64,000 nucleotides of DNA, taken from contig NZ_JAHQCX010000001.1 of NCBI RefSeq assembly GCF_019042245.1, positions 62,001 through 126,000 on the forward strand. Reading direction: 5' to 3'. Made by a program: the position numbers and the translations under genes. Below the pieces are notes generated by a model that was given only the letters and a program-made list of their open reading frames with translations, did no database searches and was not told where the DNA came from. This DNA comes from Diplocloster modestus. GTDB taxonomy: Bacteria > Bacillota > Clostridia > Lachnospirales > Lachnospiraceae. Shown one piece after another: positions 51,311 through 60,300 of this stretch (position 1 is its first letter; each line of letters opens with the position of its first letter).

Positions 51311-52303
51311 TTAAGTATTCCATTCCTCCAGTTGTGCGGGCCTGATTAATTTACCGAGGGACTTAATTCCAGCCCATTGGCCGGAGGGCAGCCTGGCAGA
51401 TACTACCTGACTATTCTCATAGGTTTTAAAATAATACTCACCGGCGCAAAGATCCATAAACGCGGTGTACTGTGTATAGTCCGGAGCGCACCGGTCCGTC
51501 ATAACCGCTCCTTTGGGGATACTGACGCTTTCCATAATGTGGAAACATGCGTTGACCGCACCCTCTTTTGTTTCTGGAATAACAGTATGGTTTTTTAGAT
51601 AAGCAGTTCTGACAAAGCGGGATGGCGGCGTATAATCTCCGGGCAGTCCAAAGGTACCGGCCCCCTGCCCAAAAGGAGTCAAATTTACCGGCCCCCATTC
51701 CTTTTCTGACTGTTGAGATGGAGCTATATTCATATAATTATTGAGGTTCGTCATATGCCACTGGAAATCGGGGCTGTTGGAGAGCACACCCAGAGGATTG
51801 GGGATCAGATGGAGACCCTCCGCCGTTTTTTCAACTACCATACATGCCCCCCTTTTATCGGCAATGATCCAGTGTAGGGGAGCAATGGACTCCGTCACAG
51901 GATCCTCCACGCCGACGATGCGGATGATGCGCAGGATAGACGCCGCTTGATCCACGCAAGCACATTGGCCCAGCAGAAAGTTGACCAGCTCCAGGGCAGC
52001 AACCGGAAGTTCTGGGGAATTCCCCGAGCCGGCCGCGTCGTATCGGGCATAACCGGGAAAATACAGGACTGCAGCTGCAAAGCCCATCTCGTTCACCCCA
52101 TCCGCCAGGATCACGGGGGAGATATCCTGCCCGATCCCCATAATCCGGTATTGGTTTTCTATTCTATGAGTATTCCATAAATTATTCCATTTATAGCCTT
52201 TGGGGATCACATATAATTCAGGATCAAGAGGATAGGAAAAATCCATCGTGCGTCCGAAATAAATATCTCCGTGCGGTGTTTGTACATTCACAGCAGTACA
52301 CAT
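51311..52303 (-). CDS. Choloylglycine hydrolase family (bile salt hydrolase / penicillin V acylase-like)
   Basis: A 330-residue Ntn-hydrolase. The nucleophile Cys2 is exposed after Met removal (MCTAVNV), R18 and D21 are in FGRTMDFS, Asn is in TNLNNY and Arg in SRFVRTAY. Length and motifs match bile salt hydrolases, which release taurine or glycine from conjugated bile acids in gut bacteria. Penicillin V acylase cannot be excluded. It is a cytoplasmic enzyme without signal peptide. AGGAGG precedes the start. Confidence 0.9.
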   Translation of the reverse strand: MCTAVNVQTPHGDIYFGRTMDFSYPLDPELYVIPKGYKWNNLWNTHRIENQYRIMGIGQDISPVILADGVNEMGFAAAVLYFPGYARYDAAGSGNSPELPVAALELVNFLLGQCACVDQAASILRIIRIVGVEDPVTESIAPLHWIIADKRGACMVVEKTAEGLHLIPNPLGVLSNSPDFQWHMTNLNNYMNIAPSQQSEKEWGPVNLTPFGQGAGTFGLPGDYTPPSRFVRTAYLKNHTVIPETKEGAVNACFHIMESVSIPKGAVMTDRCAPDYTQYTAFMDLCAGEYYFKTYENSQVVSARLPSGQWAGIKSLGKLIRPAQLEEWNT

Positions 52304-52641
52304 GTTACGCCTCCTATATTTGAAGATGCATGATTCTATGCTTATGTATATTCGATCCGCCGGGGGTTCATTCCTCTTTGTGATTAAGGCGCGCGGGAGG
52401 TGGGACTGTCCGAAACCAGGGCGCAGCCCGCCAGGTGTCCGCTCATATGGATGTGCCCTAAGGGGTGCTGACTGGGTGGACGGATATCCTGTCTGTAAGG
52501 AATAAAATCGTATATTTGGGTTGCGTGAAGGAATAACTCGTCATATAATCAAGCCATAGCGTTGTACTTTAAAAATTGAAACACATAGTGACAGGAAACA
52601 GACACAACAGCTTGAATGAGAAAAAGAAAAGGAGTTAAAAT
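52304..52641. other. Intergenic stretch, no feature identified
   Basis: About 340 bases between divergent genes. No family-like ORF, repeat or terminator was seen except the AAAAGGAG ribosome site before 52642. Promoters for both flanking genes must lie here but no clear consensus was found. Confidence 0.4.
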
Positions 52642-53409
52642 ATGACAGAAAAAGAAAAAGCAGCCGCCGGCTATCTGTACGATGCCAACTATGACCAGGA
52701 GATCATCGAATCCCGTACCGCCTGTATGGACATGTGCCATGATTATAACCAGCTTCGTCCCTCGCAGGTAGAAGAGCAAAAAAAGATGATCAAAAAAATA
52801 CTGGCAAAAACAACAGACAGATTCTGCATCGTAGCTCCATTCCACTGCGATTTGGGTTATAATGTAGAGATTGGGGATAACTTTTACGCTAATTACAATT
52901 GCATCATCCTCGATGGGGCGAAGGTGGTCTTTGGAGACAATGTGTTTATCGCGCCTAACTGCTGCTTCTCCACAGCGGGCCATGCGTTGGATGTGGAACA
53001 GAGAAACCGGGGACTGGAATTCGCTTATCCGATCACTGTGGGGAATAACGTATGGATCGGAGCCAATGTATCGGTTATGCCGGGGGTGACCATTGGGGAT
53101 AATACGGTGATCGGCGCTGGAAGCGTAGTGACCAAAGATATACCGTCCGGCGTGATAGCGGTGGGCAATCCATGCAGGCCGGTTCGCGAGATCACAGAGG
53201 CAGACAGAGATAAATACCCCAGATCTGAGGATGATGTTCAGCCAATGAAAGAGTGGTGCCCGCACTGCCAGGCCATGCGGGATATAGAGGTCAGCGAGAC
53301 AAAGGAAGTTGAAAAAACTGTGGATGGCGCTGTTCGCAGAGTAATGACCAAAAGCTACCAATGCGCTGTGTGCCATAGTTTCATAAAAAGTGAGGACAAA
53401 CAAATTTAA
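52642..53409 (+). CDS. Maltose/galactoside O-acetyltransferase family with C-terminal zinc-ribbon extension
   Basis: A 255-residue hexapeptide-repeat acyltransferase. It has an N-terminal Mac domain (EKEKAAAGYLYDANYDQEII) and a left-handed beta-helix with NCIILDGAKVVFGDNVFIAP and the active His in STAGHALD, NVWIGANVSVMPGVTIG. The usual family length is about 185-205 residues. Here about 50 extra residues carry CPHC and CAVC, a zinc-ribbon-like pair. Transfers acetyl from acetyl-CoA to sugars; the tail's role is unknown. Confidence 0.88.
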   Translation: MTEKEKAAAGYLYDANYDQEIIESRTACMDMCHDYNQLRPSQVEEQKKMIKKILAKTTDRFCIVAPFHCDLGYNVEIGDNFYANYNCIILDGAKVVFGDNVFIAPNCCFSTAGHALDVEQRNRGLEFAYPITVGNNVWIGANVSVMPGVTIGDNTVIGAGSVVTKDIPSGVIAVGNPCRPVREITEADRDKYPRSEDDVQPMKEWCPHCQAMRDIEVSETKEVEKTVDGAVRRVMTKSYQCAVCHSFIKSEDKQI

Positions 53410-53578
53410 TGGATTCCGATAAACGCAAAAGACAGTACTACTAAAAGGATGCGGATCAGGCATTCATGGACTATGCTATATGGTCCGCTGTCAGATTATG
53501 AAAAGCCAATCATTTGCATATAATAACATTATCTGTGCAGTGTATTTGAAAAAAATGTGCGATAGGAGGCTGTAAAGA

Positions 53579-53992
53579 GTGGACATAGAATTTAACAAGA
53601 GTCTGTTAACGGGGAATGAATTAATCGATACACAACATCGGGAGCTGATTCATAGGGTTAATAAGCTTACCGGTGAATGCGCGGCCGGGAGGGAGAAGAA
53701 CTCCGCTATCCAAACGCTGGATTTCCTGATGGATTATGTGGATTTTCATTTTTCTGCGGAGGAAGGACTCCAGGCAGAGAACGGGTATCCCCTTCTGGAA
53801 GCTCATAAAAAGCAGCATGCCTATTTTGCGGCGGCTGTGGATTCCCTGCGGGAGATGCTGGAGGAGGAAGAGGGGCCCAGCGGCGCTTTCGTGGCGGCGG
53901 TAAAGAAAAATGTGGTTGAATGGCTCTTAAACCATATCCAGATCTGGGATAAACAGGTCGCAGAATATATAAGGAGCCTGCAGTGCAAATGA
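53579..53992 (+). CDS. Bacteriohemerythrin
   Basis: A 137-residue four-helix di-iron protein. Ligand positions appear in IDTQHRELI, VDFHFSAEEG, HKKQHAYF and NHIQIWDKQV, the full hemerythrin His/Glu/Asp set. It starts at GTG with AGGAGG upstream. It binds O2 or senses oxygen, which suits an anaerobe exposed to oxygen. Single-gene transcription unit. Confidence 0.92.
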   Translation: MDIEFNKSLLTGNELIDTQHRELIHRVNKLTGECAAGREKNSAIQTLDFLMDYVDFHFSAEEGLQAENGYPLLEAHKKQHAYFAAAVDSLREMLEEEEGPSGAFVAAVKKNVVEWLLNHIQIWDKQVAEYIRSLQCK

Positions 53993-54175
53993 CTCCAAGC
54001 AAAACAGCGTAAGCCTGGACGGCTCAGCGGAAGTCTGGACGGCTCAGCAGAATTGCCACGAAACAACCTTCAGGGAGCAGGCGAAATATTTAACCGGTGA
54101 ATATCTGGATATAGTATTGGATTCCCTGGTATCGGCATAGAATACTAAAAATGGGTATCAGGGAATGAATTCAGA

Positions 54176-54661
54176 ATGAAAGAAAAATCTTACGATCGGG
54201 AAGCGGCTGTAGAATACGCGCGGACCTGGGCTTTTAAGAGAAATCCGGCCTATCTGGATTTTGAAAAGCTGGGAGGTGACTGCACCAACTACGCGTCCCA
54301 ATGTCTCTTTGCCGGAAGTAAAACCATGAATCCCGCAAAAACCTTCGGATGGTACTATTATTCCGCCAGTAACCGCACCCCTTCCTGGACCGGTGTAAGG
54401 TATCTCTACAACTTTCTTACAAACAATAAAGGAGTTGGGCCCTATGCATCCGAGACTGACAGGAACAAGGTGAGTCCGGGCGATATCGTACAGTTAGGAC
54501 GGGCAGACGGGACGTTCTATCACAGTCCGGTCATCGTGGCGGTTACGGCGGAAGATATCTTTGTGGCCGCGCACAGCTATGACGCCTATATGCGCCCTCT
54601 GAGCAGCTACACCTACGACCGAGCCCGGTTTCTGCATATAGACGGGGTGAGGACCTGGTAA
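54176..54661 (+). CDS. Amidase_6 domain protein
   Basis: A 161-residue protein consisting almost entirely of an Amidase_6 domain: YDREAAVEYARTWAFKRNPAY, then GGDCTNYASQCL with the candidate catalytic Cys, and FYHSPVIVAV with the His. It lacks the signal peptide and extra domains found in many secreted members, so it is probably cytoplasmic or a minimal version. The ribosome site is weak. It ends four bases before the convergent DUF47 gene. Confidence 0.85.
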   Translation: MKEKSYDREAAVEYARTWAFKRNPAYLDFEKLGGDCTNYASQCLFAGSKTMNPAKTFGWYYYSASNRTPSWTGVRYLYNFLTNNKGVGPYASETDRNKVSPGDIVQLGRADGTFYHSPVIVAVTAEDIFVAAHSYDAYMRPLSSYTYDRARFLHIDGVRTW

Positions 54662-54664
54662 CGT

Positions 54665-55288
54665 TTATGAATTTTTCATAACCACCAGTTCCATGTCGCT
54701 GGTGACATCCTCCATGGAGTCCAGGCAGTTTTCCATACTCTGATAGATTTCTGTCCAGACCAGAAGCTCTACGGGGTCGGTGGAAGCGGAATACAGACTG
54801 CGAATGACGTCGGTATACAGCGCGTCCCCCTCATTTTCTATGGAATTGACCTCAATGATCAGCTCATGGAGTTTTGCTGGTTTTTTAAAGCGGCAGAATT
54901 CCTTCATAACGCTTCTCATGGCATCGCAGCAGGACAGAATCAGTTCCGCAAATTTTAAAGTGGCCTCCGGAAGTTCCTTTATATGAAACATATACATTTT
55001 AATCAGAACATCCTCAATCGCGTCCGTCACATCATCGATGCCCTGGGAGATGGTGACGATATCTTCACGGTCAATGGGAGTAATGAATTCCTTCATCAGA
55101 TAATTCATCATGTCATGCTTCTTCAGATCACCGGTATGCTCAATCTCATGAGCTTCCCTGATCTGAAGCTCTGTGATCTCTCCTTCGTAATTAGAAAGGA
55201 CCTTCTGAAGATGTTTGGCAGATTGATAGGAGCATTTCGAGAGGCCCTCCAGGGCTTCAAAGTAATCATACTTCTTGCTTTTTTTCAT
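54665..55288 (-). CDS. DUF47 (PhoU-like) regulator of phosphate transport
   Basis: A 207-residue all-helical PhoU-like protein (EALEGLSKCSYQSAKHLQ; EAHEIEHTGDLKKHDMMNYL; ISQGIDDVTDAIEDVL), the DUF47 family that pairs with PiT transporters. ATG 55288 is chosen because AGAGGGA lies seven bases upstream. It directly follows the transporter gene, 12 bases from its stop, so they form an operon. It likely gates PiT activity. Confidence 0.9.
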   Translation of the reverse strand: MKKSKKYDYFEALEGLSKCSYQSAKHLQKVLSNYEGEITELQIREAHEIEHTGDLKKHDMMNYLMKEFITPIDREDIVTISQGIDDVTDAIEDVLIKMYMFHIKELPEATLKFAELILSCCDAMRSVMKEFCRFKKPAKLHELIIEVNSIENEGDALYTDVIRSLYSASTDPVELLVWTEIYQSMENCLDSMEDVTSDMELVVMKNS

Positions 55289-55300
55289 ATCCAATCCCTC

Positions 55301-56353
55301 TTAAAATATGTGCAGGAACAATTTCGTGATAAGGTAGGCTATCAGGCCGCATCCAGGGAACGTCAGAATCCAGGTGAAAACCATTTCTTTAGCCGCTCCC
55401 CAGTTCACATTGGTGAGCCTTTTGGAGGCGCCTACCCCCATGATCGCAGTCGTTTTTGTCTGAGTGGAGCTGACAGGCAGTCCGCATAAGGAACAGAAAA
55501 GCAGAGACAGAGCACCAGCCAGATCCGCGGCAAACCCCTGATACTGCTGAAGCTTGACCACATTCATGCCCACGGCTTTGATAATCTTATACCCTCCGAA
55601 GCAGGTTCCGAGTCCCATGATCAAAGAGCAGAGAATCATAAGCCAGACCGGAATACGGAAGCCGCCCTGTAGATCCACGCCCTCGGCCATGAACATACCC
55701 AGCATGAAGACCCCCATAAATTTCTGCCCGTCCTGGGCGCCGTGCATAAAGGACATGGCAGCAGCCCCGGCTACCTGGGCGTTTTTAAAGAAACCGCTTG
55801 TTTTCTGCCGGTCCATCATCCTGAATATGTATTCCACAATCCGCACCACCGCCCAGCCGGTCAAAAATCCCAGGATTGCAGATAAAAACAGGCCATAAAT
55901 AACTTTAACCCACTCTTCTGCGTTAATCCCCGAGAAGCTGTTCTGCATGGCGATCGCTGCTCCAGACAGACCGGCGATCAACGCATGGCTTTCGCTGGTG
56001 GGGATTCCAAAAAACCAGGCGGTCATGGCCCAGATTACAATAGCGATCATAGCCGCGCACAGCGCGATCAGCGAATCATGATAATTACTGCCAAAGTCCA
56101 CCATATGATAGATTGTCTCAGCCACATTTGCATTGATAAATGTCATCACAAATACGCCGAGAAAATTACATATTACCGCCATGATAATAGCGGGATATGG
56201 CTTAATAGCGCGGGTGGAGACACCGGTGGCGATCGCATTCGGGGCATCGATCCAGCCATTTACCAGTACCACTCCCAAGGTTAGGGCCACCGTAATACAT
56301 AACACCGGATTCCCGGCCAGATGATCCAGAAAATCAGGAAACGAGACAGTCAT
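55301..56353 (-). CDS. pit: PiT family inorganic phosphate transporter
   Basis: A 350-residue membrane protein with about ten helices and the duplicated PiT signature: NGWIDAPNAIATGVSTRAI near the N-terminus and SFMHGAQDGQKFMGV in the second half, plus FGIPTSESHALI and GLPVSSTQTKTTAI. Low-affinity, ion-coupled phosphate uptake. First gene of the PiT-DUF47 operon; GGAGGAGT lies upstream of the ATG. Confidence 0.93.
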   Translation of the reverse strand: MTVSFPDFLDHLAGNPVLCITVALTLGVVLVNGWIDAPNAIATGVSTRAIKPYPAIIMAVICNFLGVFVMTFINANVAETIYHMVDFGSNYHDSLIALCAAMIAIVIWAMTAWFFGIPTSESHALIAGLSGAAIAMQNSFSGINAEEWVKVIYGLFLSAILGFLTGWAVVRIVEYIFRMMDRQKTSGFFKNAQVAGAAAMSFMHGAQDGQKFMGVFMLGMFMAEGVDLQGGFRIPVWLMILCSLIMGLGTCFGGYKIIKAVGMNVVKLQQYQGFAADLAGALSLLFCSLCGLPVSSTQTKTTAIMGVGASKRLTNVNWGAAKEMVFTWILTFPGCGLIAYLITKLFLHIF

Positions 56354-56529
56354 AACTCCTCCTGCACAACAACATTTTCCATCAAATAGTTAACTATGTA
56401 AAGTTTAGGATAGCACCATTTTCGATAGCATGCAAGAGGGCAGAAATAGGAGAAATTATAAAGGAGCAAATTAACTGGGGTTCCGAAGCGGATATGGCCG
56501 GGGATTTTGGAGATTAATAATAAAATGGC

Positions 56530-56574
56530 AGAAATAGCAAGGGTAGAAATAACAAGGACAGAAATAACAGGGAC
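56530..56574 (+). repeat. Three tandem 15-bp repeats
   Basis: AGAAATAGCAAGGGT, AGAAATAACAAGGAC and AGAAATAACAGGGAC lie head to tail between the divergent pit and UDG-like genes, 40-85 bases upstream of the UDG-like start. They may be a binding-site cluster or a slippage repeat. Confidence 0.6.
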
Positions 56575-56616
56575 AGAGTGGACAGCATTGGAAAAATGGA
56601 AGGAGGGAGTAGGTTG

Positions 56617-57225
56617 ATGAAAAACCGGGAAAGGGATAAAAGAGACTGGGAGATGCTGCAAGAAGAGATCAGGAGCTGCCGGTTATGCCAGGAGCGTTTT
56701 GGATTTGAGCCGAATCCTATAGTCTGGGGAAGCGCAGATTCTAAAATTATGCAGATCAGCCAGGCACCCAGCAAAAGAGTACATGAGACCCGTATTCCCT
56801 TTAACGACCTGAGCGGACAGAAGCTCCGAAGAGAGTGGTATGAGATCACGGATGAACAGTTTTACGATGTCCGTAATTTCTATATCGTCTCGGTGGGACA
56901 CTGCTATCCTGGAAAAAACGCTTCGGGAGGTGACCGGATGCCGCCGGCCCTATGCGCCAGAACCTGGCTTGACAGAGAGATCAGGCTGGTAAACAATGAA
57001 ATATACCTGTTGGTAGGAGGCGCGGCAGCCAAATTCTTTTTCCCCACCCGCAGCTTTACGGGTCTGGTATTCGAGAATCTCGAATTGAGGGGAAAACCGG
57101 CCTATGTACTCCCCCATCCGTCCCCGCTGAACATAAAATGGTTTCGTGACAATCCGGACTTCCTTGCGTACAGGCTAAAAGAAATCCGCCAGATCATTCA
57201 TCAGACTCTAAACCTGCCGGAATAG
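56617..57225 (+). CDS. Uracil-DNA glycosylase family protein
   Basis: A 202-residue protein with an N-terminal Cys pair (CRLC), VWGSADSKIMQISQAPSKR in place of the usual motif 1 GEAPG, and motif 2 as PHPSPLN near residue 170. These place it in the UDG superfamily (family 4/5-like). Only the CRLC pair of the expected iron-sulfur cysteines is obvious; further cysteines occur in GHCYPG and ALCART. ATG 56617 follows AAGGAGGGA. Removes deaminated bases from DNA; exact specificity unknown. Confidence 0.82.
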   Translation: MKNRERDKRDWEMLQEEIRSCRLCQERFGFEPNPIVWGSADSKIMQISQAPSKRVHETRIPFNDLSGQKLRREWYEITDEQFYDVRNFYIVSVGHCYPGKNASGGDRMPPALCARTWLDREIRLVNNEIYLLVGGAAAKFFFPTRSFTGLVFENLELRGKPAYVLPHPSPLNIKWFRDNPDFLAYRLKEIRQIIHQTLNLPE

Positions 57226-57366
57226 ATCCTATACCACCGTTACTTCTCCCAAAAGGCAAAAGATTTCTATACATTTTCCAGCCGATGTTATACAATAAAA
57301 ACGGTGAAGCAGCAGTACGAAAGCGTGAGCGGTGTTGATGGAACGCCGGACTAAGGAGGAAATGTT

Positions 57367-60300
57367 GTGAGGGATCAGGACAGGACAAATTTCAAGATGA
57401 CTCCTGGTGGGATTTTTCAGTGTAAATATGATCCCGGCTGGACCGTAATATATGCGAATGATGGGTTGTTTCAGTTTCTGGAATACACGCGGGAGGAGTT
57501 CCGGGAATTATTTGACAATCAGATGGCGGGCGTTATTTATCCGGAAGATCTGGAACCTATGTACAGAACCGTGAGTGAACAGCTGAAGAAGGGGAATGTG
57601 GTAGAAAATGAGAATCGGCTGGTCTGTAAAAGCGGTGAGGTAAAATGGATCTGGATCAGTTGTGAGTTCGTTGCCAGGGAAGGAGAGGAGCCGTATTTCT
57701 ATTGCATGTTTCATGATATTACCAGGCAGAAACAGGCCCAGTCCAGAATTAAGATCAGCGAACAGCGTTACGATATCATTCTGTCTATGACGCAGGATGT
57801 GATTTATGAATGGAACTATGAGACCAGGGAGATTTATTATGCTCCTACTTTTGAGAAAAAATTCGGATATGTACCGCCTGCAAAAAATTTCCCCTGTACG
57901 GTACTGGAGAAGGGGATTATTTATCCCGATGATGAAGAACTGTTCCGCAGCCATTTTCAGAAGATCGTGGATGGTGAGGCCGAGGCGGTTGGAGAGTATC
58001 GGATTTTGAAAGCGGATGAAAGCTTTATCTGGTGCAGGATTACGGCGTCCGCGATACGGGATGATAATGCAAAGCTTCAAAAGGTGATCGGGATGATCTC
58101 CGATATCGATGAGCAGAAGCGGAAAGTTTTCTTCGCACAGGAACAGGCCATGCGGGATACGCTGACCGGGCTGTATAACCGGGGAGCGACGGAGAGGCTG
58201 ATCAATGAATATCTGAATGGTTATGGCGGGATGGCTGCGTTCCTGGTTATTGACGTGGATAATTTTAAGGGCGTAAATGACACGCTGGGACATGTGTACG
58301 GAGATGCCGTGCTGGGGGATATGGGTTATCATCTGAAGAAAATGTCCAGGTCCGGAGATATTATCGGCCGGGTAGGCGGCGATGAATTTGTGGTGTTCCT
58401 GACCGAGCTTCCCAATGCGGAAACCGCGCTTCATGTCGCACAGCGGATCGGAAGAATATTTCATCGGTCTATTGAGGAAGCCCACATCCAGTATGAGATT
58501 ACCGGAAGTATCGGGATTGCGTTTTATCCGAAGGATGGGCAGGATTATCTAAGCTTATTTTCCAGGGCCGATACGGCTATGTATTATGCCAAACACAGTG
58601 GGAAAAACCAGCTGGCTGTATATGATGAGATAGAGGCTTCGGAGCTTCCGTTAAACAGAAAAGAAGAACCGGATGAGGAAAAGGCAGGAATTCAGAAGAA
58701 TTTCCGTGATAATATCATCGAGTATGTGTTTCGAATTTTTTATGAAAACGAAGATGTGGATAAAGCGCTGCCGGTACTGCTGGATTTAATCGGAAAAATA
58801 TTTGATGAGAGCCGGCTCTACATCCTGGAGATCGTGGGCGGGCCGGGACTGGCCCGCAATACGTTCGAGTGGTGCAATACCGGGATCCCTTCTATGAAGG
58901 AAGAACAGGATGTGTTTGAATATTTACAGAACCCGATGGAGTTTGATCAGAATCAGATCTATTCCTGCGAGGATGTGGAGGCTTTACCGGAAGGCGAGTT
59001 TAAAGACTGGCTGGTCAAACGGGGAGCGGTCTCTACACTGATCTGTAAACTGATTGAAGATCACAGGGTGGTGGCAGTGATCGGATTCGAGGATTGCCGT
59101 AAGAAAAGACGGGCCTCCCTGGAAGAGAAGGATGCGCTGTCATTGATCTCGCAGACGATCAGTCTCTTCCTGATGAGAGCCAGGCGGCAGGAAGAGATTC
59201 GCAGACAGCAGGCTTTTTCTGAACGCCTGCTCAAACGGGTGACCACCTGTATCTACAGTATCGATCCGGAAAGCTATAAGCTTATCTTTGTCAACAGTAA
59301 TATACGCTGCTATTTGAAGGGGCTGAAGGTGGGAGATCTATGCTACCGGTCCATAAGGGGAATGGAACGGCCGTGTCCGGACTGTCCCATGGCGGAGTTG
59401 AGCCAGGAACACAATTGTGTGACGAAAGAGCTGTACCATCCGAATATGAAAAAGTGGACGGAAACCACGGCTGCGTTCATGCGATGGGCAGACGGCAGAA
59501 CGGTGTGTCTGGTCAACAGCTATGATATTACCAGATACAAGGAGAAAAAAGAAACAAATCCTGGCAGTGAAATCCAGTATATGACTGCTGCGAGCCATAC
59601 AAGGCTGAAGGTATGGGAATATGATCTGCAAAAAGAGGTACTGATTCTGGCGGAAAGTACCAGGGGACAGGGAGACAGCCAGAGATGTCTGGAGCAGATA
59701 CCGGAATCTTTGATCGATATGGGGATGATTCATCCGGAGAGTGTGGAAACGGTGCGGAAGCTGTATGCCGAGCTGAAGGAAGGCAAACGGGCGGTACAGC
59801 AGGAGATCAGAATCCGCACAGCCGATTGTCCAAAATGGCAGTGGGAGAGGATCCGGTATCTTACCATCTTCGATGAAGTGGGAAGGCCTGTCCGGGCTAT
59901 CGGTGTAGGCGAAAATATAACACAGCAGAAGGAAGCTGAGATCAACTACCAAAAAGAACTTCAGGCTATGCATACCTTGTCGGACGGAGTGGTCTGGGTC
60001 AGCCGGGTCAATCTGACGGAGAACCGGGTAGAATATCTGAAAAGTGAGCAGTATCCTGATTATGAATACCAGGGAGTTATGCCATATGAGGAAATGCTGC
60101 AGCTGGTGTCCGGTGAGATTGTAAATCAGGATGACCGGAAACGGTTTTTAAGTACTATGTCCAGAGGGGCTTTAAGAACTGCCTACGCCAGTAATCACAC
60201 CACGGTATCCATGGATTACCGGTTTAAAAACTCGAAGGGCAGAATGTACTGGGTAAATTACCATATAAAACTGGTGCCGGATGCGATTTCCAGAGATCTG

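Noticed and set aside
52549-53463. 304-codon minus-strand ORF
   Set aside because: Antisense to the hexapeptide acetyltransferase; no start signal or family match.
57508-58485. 325-codon minus-strand ORF
   Set aside because: Antisense to the PAS/GGDEF gene whose motifs are intact; rejected as a shadow.
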